A stretch of 64,000 nucleotides of DNA from Pectobacterium carotovorum (GTDB taxonomy: Bacteria; Pseudomonadota; Gammaproteobacteria; Enterobacterales; Enterobacteriaceae), in NCBI RefSeq assembly GCF_033898505.1, contig NZ_JAXAFK010000001.1, positions 1,116,001 through 1,180,000 of the forward strand. The letters are read 5' to 3'. Positions 62,929 to 64,000 of this stretch are shown here, piece after piece (the stretch's first letter is position 1; each line of letters begins with the position of its first letter). A program made the translations under genes and the position numbers. Under the pieces are notes generated by a model. That model made no database searches. It was given only the letters and a program-made list of their open reading frames with translations, and was not told the origin of the DNA.

Positions 62929-64000
62929 ATGTCTGCTTATTCCCGCCCAGTGCTGCTATTGCTCTGCGGACTCTTGCTGCTGACAGTTTGTATCGCGGTA
63001 TTAAATACTTTGGTACCACTTTGGCTGAGTTATCAATCTCTTCCCGTCTGGCAGGTTGGCCTCGTTGGCTCATCCTATTTCGGCGGCAATCTGGTTGGAA
63101 CGCTAGTCGCCGGTAAATTAATCAAACTTTATGGGTTTAACCGCAGCTATTATTTCGCCGCTTTATTATTTGGCATCGCGATTGCTGGTCTCGGTATTTC
63201 TACGGATATTGGCAGTTGGCTATTCTGGCGCTTTCTTGCTGGGATCGGCTGTGCATTAATCTGGGTCGTGGTTGAAAGCGCCTTGTTGTGTAGCGGAACG
63301 CCGACGCAACGAGGGCAACTGCTGGCTGCGTATATGATTGCCTATTACCTCGGTAGCGTGATTGGACAGCTCCTGCTTGGCGTATTGCCGACAGCATTGC
63401 TGAACGTGCTGCCGTGGATGGTCGCACTGGTTATTTTGGCAGTATTGCCACTGTTGTTTACTCGTCTTCCTACGCCGCCAGAACAGCAAGAAAAGTCTGT
63501 TAGTATGTGGAAAATGCTGACGTATCGCAGTGCGCGCTTAGGCGTACATGGCTGTATTATTTCCGGCGCAATTTTAGGATCGCTGTATGGCCTGATGCCA
63601 CTGTATCTCTCTCATCAGGGAATGAATGATGCGCAGGTTGGATACTGGATGGCACTGCTGATCAGCTCTGGGATTATCGGTCAATGGCCTATTGGACGTA
63701 TGGCCGATCGATATGGGCGGCTGTTGGTTCTGCGGGTGTTAGTCTTTGTTGTCATTATTGGCTGTATTGCCATGCTAAGCATCAGTCACTATGCCATGGC
63801 ACCGTCGCTGTTCCTGCTGGGATGCGCAGGGTTTACGCTGTATCCCGTTGCCATGTCGTGGGCATGTGAAAAAGTACGCCCTGATGAGCTGGTAGCGATG
63901 AATCAGGCCTTGCTCCTCAGCTACACGCTTGGCAGTCTTTGCGGGCCAAGCGTTGCTGCGGTATTGATGCAGAGTTACTCCGATCGCTTGCTGTTTGTAC
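62929..64000 (+). CDS. ycaD: MFS transporter YcaD (3' end outside window)
   Basis: The frame runs off the right edge after 357 codons. The N-terminus [11 protein letters not shown] and the segments [25 protein letters not shown] and [11 protein letters not shown] match E. coli YcaD, a 12-helix major facilitator of unknown substrate. The MFS cytoplasmic motif GRMADRYGR is near residue 255. In-frame ATG codons at 62884 and 62887 would add 14-15 residues; I chose 62929 by homology although no clear ribosome binding site precedes it. Confidence 0.9.
   Translation, partial: MSAYSRPVLLLLCGLLLLTVCIAVLNTLVPLWLSYQSLPVWQVGLVGSSYFGGNLVGTLVAGKLIKLYGFNRSYYFAALLFGIAIAGLGISTDIGSWLFWRFLAGIGCALIWVVVESALLCSGTPTQRGQLLAAYMIAYYLGSVIGQLLLGVLPTALLNVLPWMVALVILAVLPLLFTRLPTPPEQQEKSVSMWKMLTYRSARLGVHGCIISGAILGSLYGLMPLYLSHQGMNDAQVGYWMALLISSGIIGQWPIGRMADRYGRLLVLRVLVFVVIIGCIAMLSISHYAMAPSLFLLGCAGFTLYPVAMSWACEKVRPDELVAMNQALLLSYTLGSLCGPSVAAVLMQSYSDRLLFV

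Overview
The window reads as a continuous stretch of enterobacterial core chromosome, most likely from a soft-rot Pectobacterium or a close relative (Dickeya, Brenneria). Most proteins are close to their E. coli counterparts in sequence and length. From rimO to ycaD the gene order follows the E. coli K-12 order around 18-20 min: rimO, yliI, gstB, dacC, deoR, ybjL, ybjM, grxA, nfsA, rimK, ybjN, potFGHI, ybjO, rlmC, artJ, artMQIP, ybjQ, amiD, ybjT, hcr, hcp, lysO, ybjD, cspD, clpS, clpA, infA, aat, cydC, cydD, trxB, lrp, ftsK, lolA, rarA, serS, ycaD. The genus call is an inference from this order, the accessory genes and the intergenic repeats. No rRNA, tRNA, complete insertion sequence, prophage or CRISPR array was seen.

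Layout. Positions 1-6.3 kb hold a partial PtrR-type LysR regulator, a chemoreceptor with a near-perfect FliA (sigma-28) promoter, folE-yeiB and sanA. From 6.5 to 19 kb lie rimO, a two-gene zeta-toxin-like module, yliI, gstB, an extra metQ-metN-metI-type ABC importer, dacC, a deoC-deoR operon with a DeoR-type operator, and ybjL. From 19 to 33.5 kb come ybjM, grxA, nfsA-rimK, ybjN, the putrescine importer potFGHI, ybjO, rlmC and the arginine importer (artJ, artPIQM) with candidate ARG boxes. From 33.6 to 43 kb are ybjQ, amiD, ybjT, the nitrosative-stress pair hcp-hcr with an NsrR-like site, the lysine exporter lysO, the OLD-family nuclease ybjD and cspD. From 43.4 to 49.6 kb are clpS-clpA, a CMD-family gene convergent with a MocR-type regulator, infA and aat. 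From 49.6 kb to the end are cydDC, trxB, lrp, ftsK with a LexA box, lolA-rarA-serS and the start of ycaD.

How genes work together. Four ABC importers or exporters are present: pot, art, a met-like importer, and CydDC, which exports thiols and haem for cytochrome bd assembly. GrxA, TrxB and CydDC all act on thiol redox balance. ClpS and ClpA are the adaptor and unfoldase of N-end-rule proteolysis. FtsK and RarA act in chromosome segregation and replication repair. LolA carries lipoproteins to the outer membrane.

The most unusual material is intergenic. Three loci (10.29-10.47, 29.26-29.50 and 34.00-34.28 kb) are dense hairpin clusters in which several loops carry GGA motifs (CAGGA, CGGGA, CAGGATG). 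That is the kind of site bound by the RsmA/CsrA regulator. Also notable are a possible leader peptide MKKKSLTV upstream of the lysine exporter gene lysO, four 17-bp imperfect tandem repeats upstream of lolA, and a block of strong hairpins after clpA. Where an in-frame upstream start existed, starts were chosen by ribosome binding site, homologue length and signal peptide.
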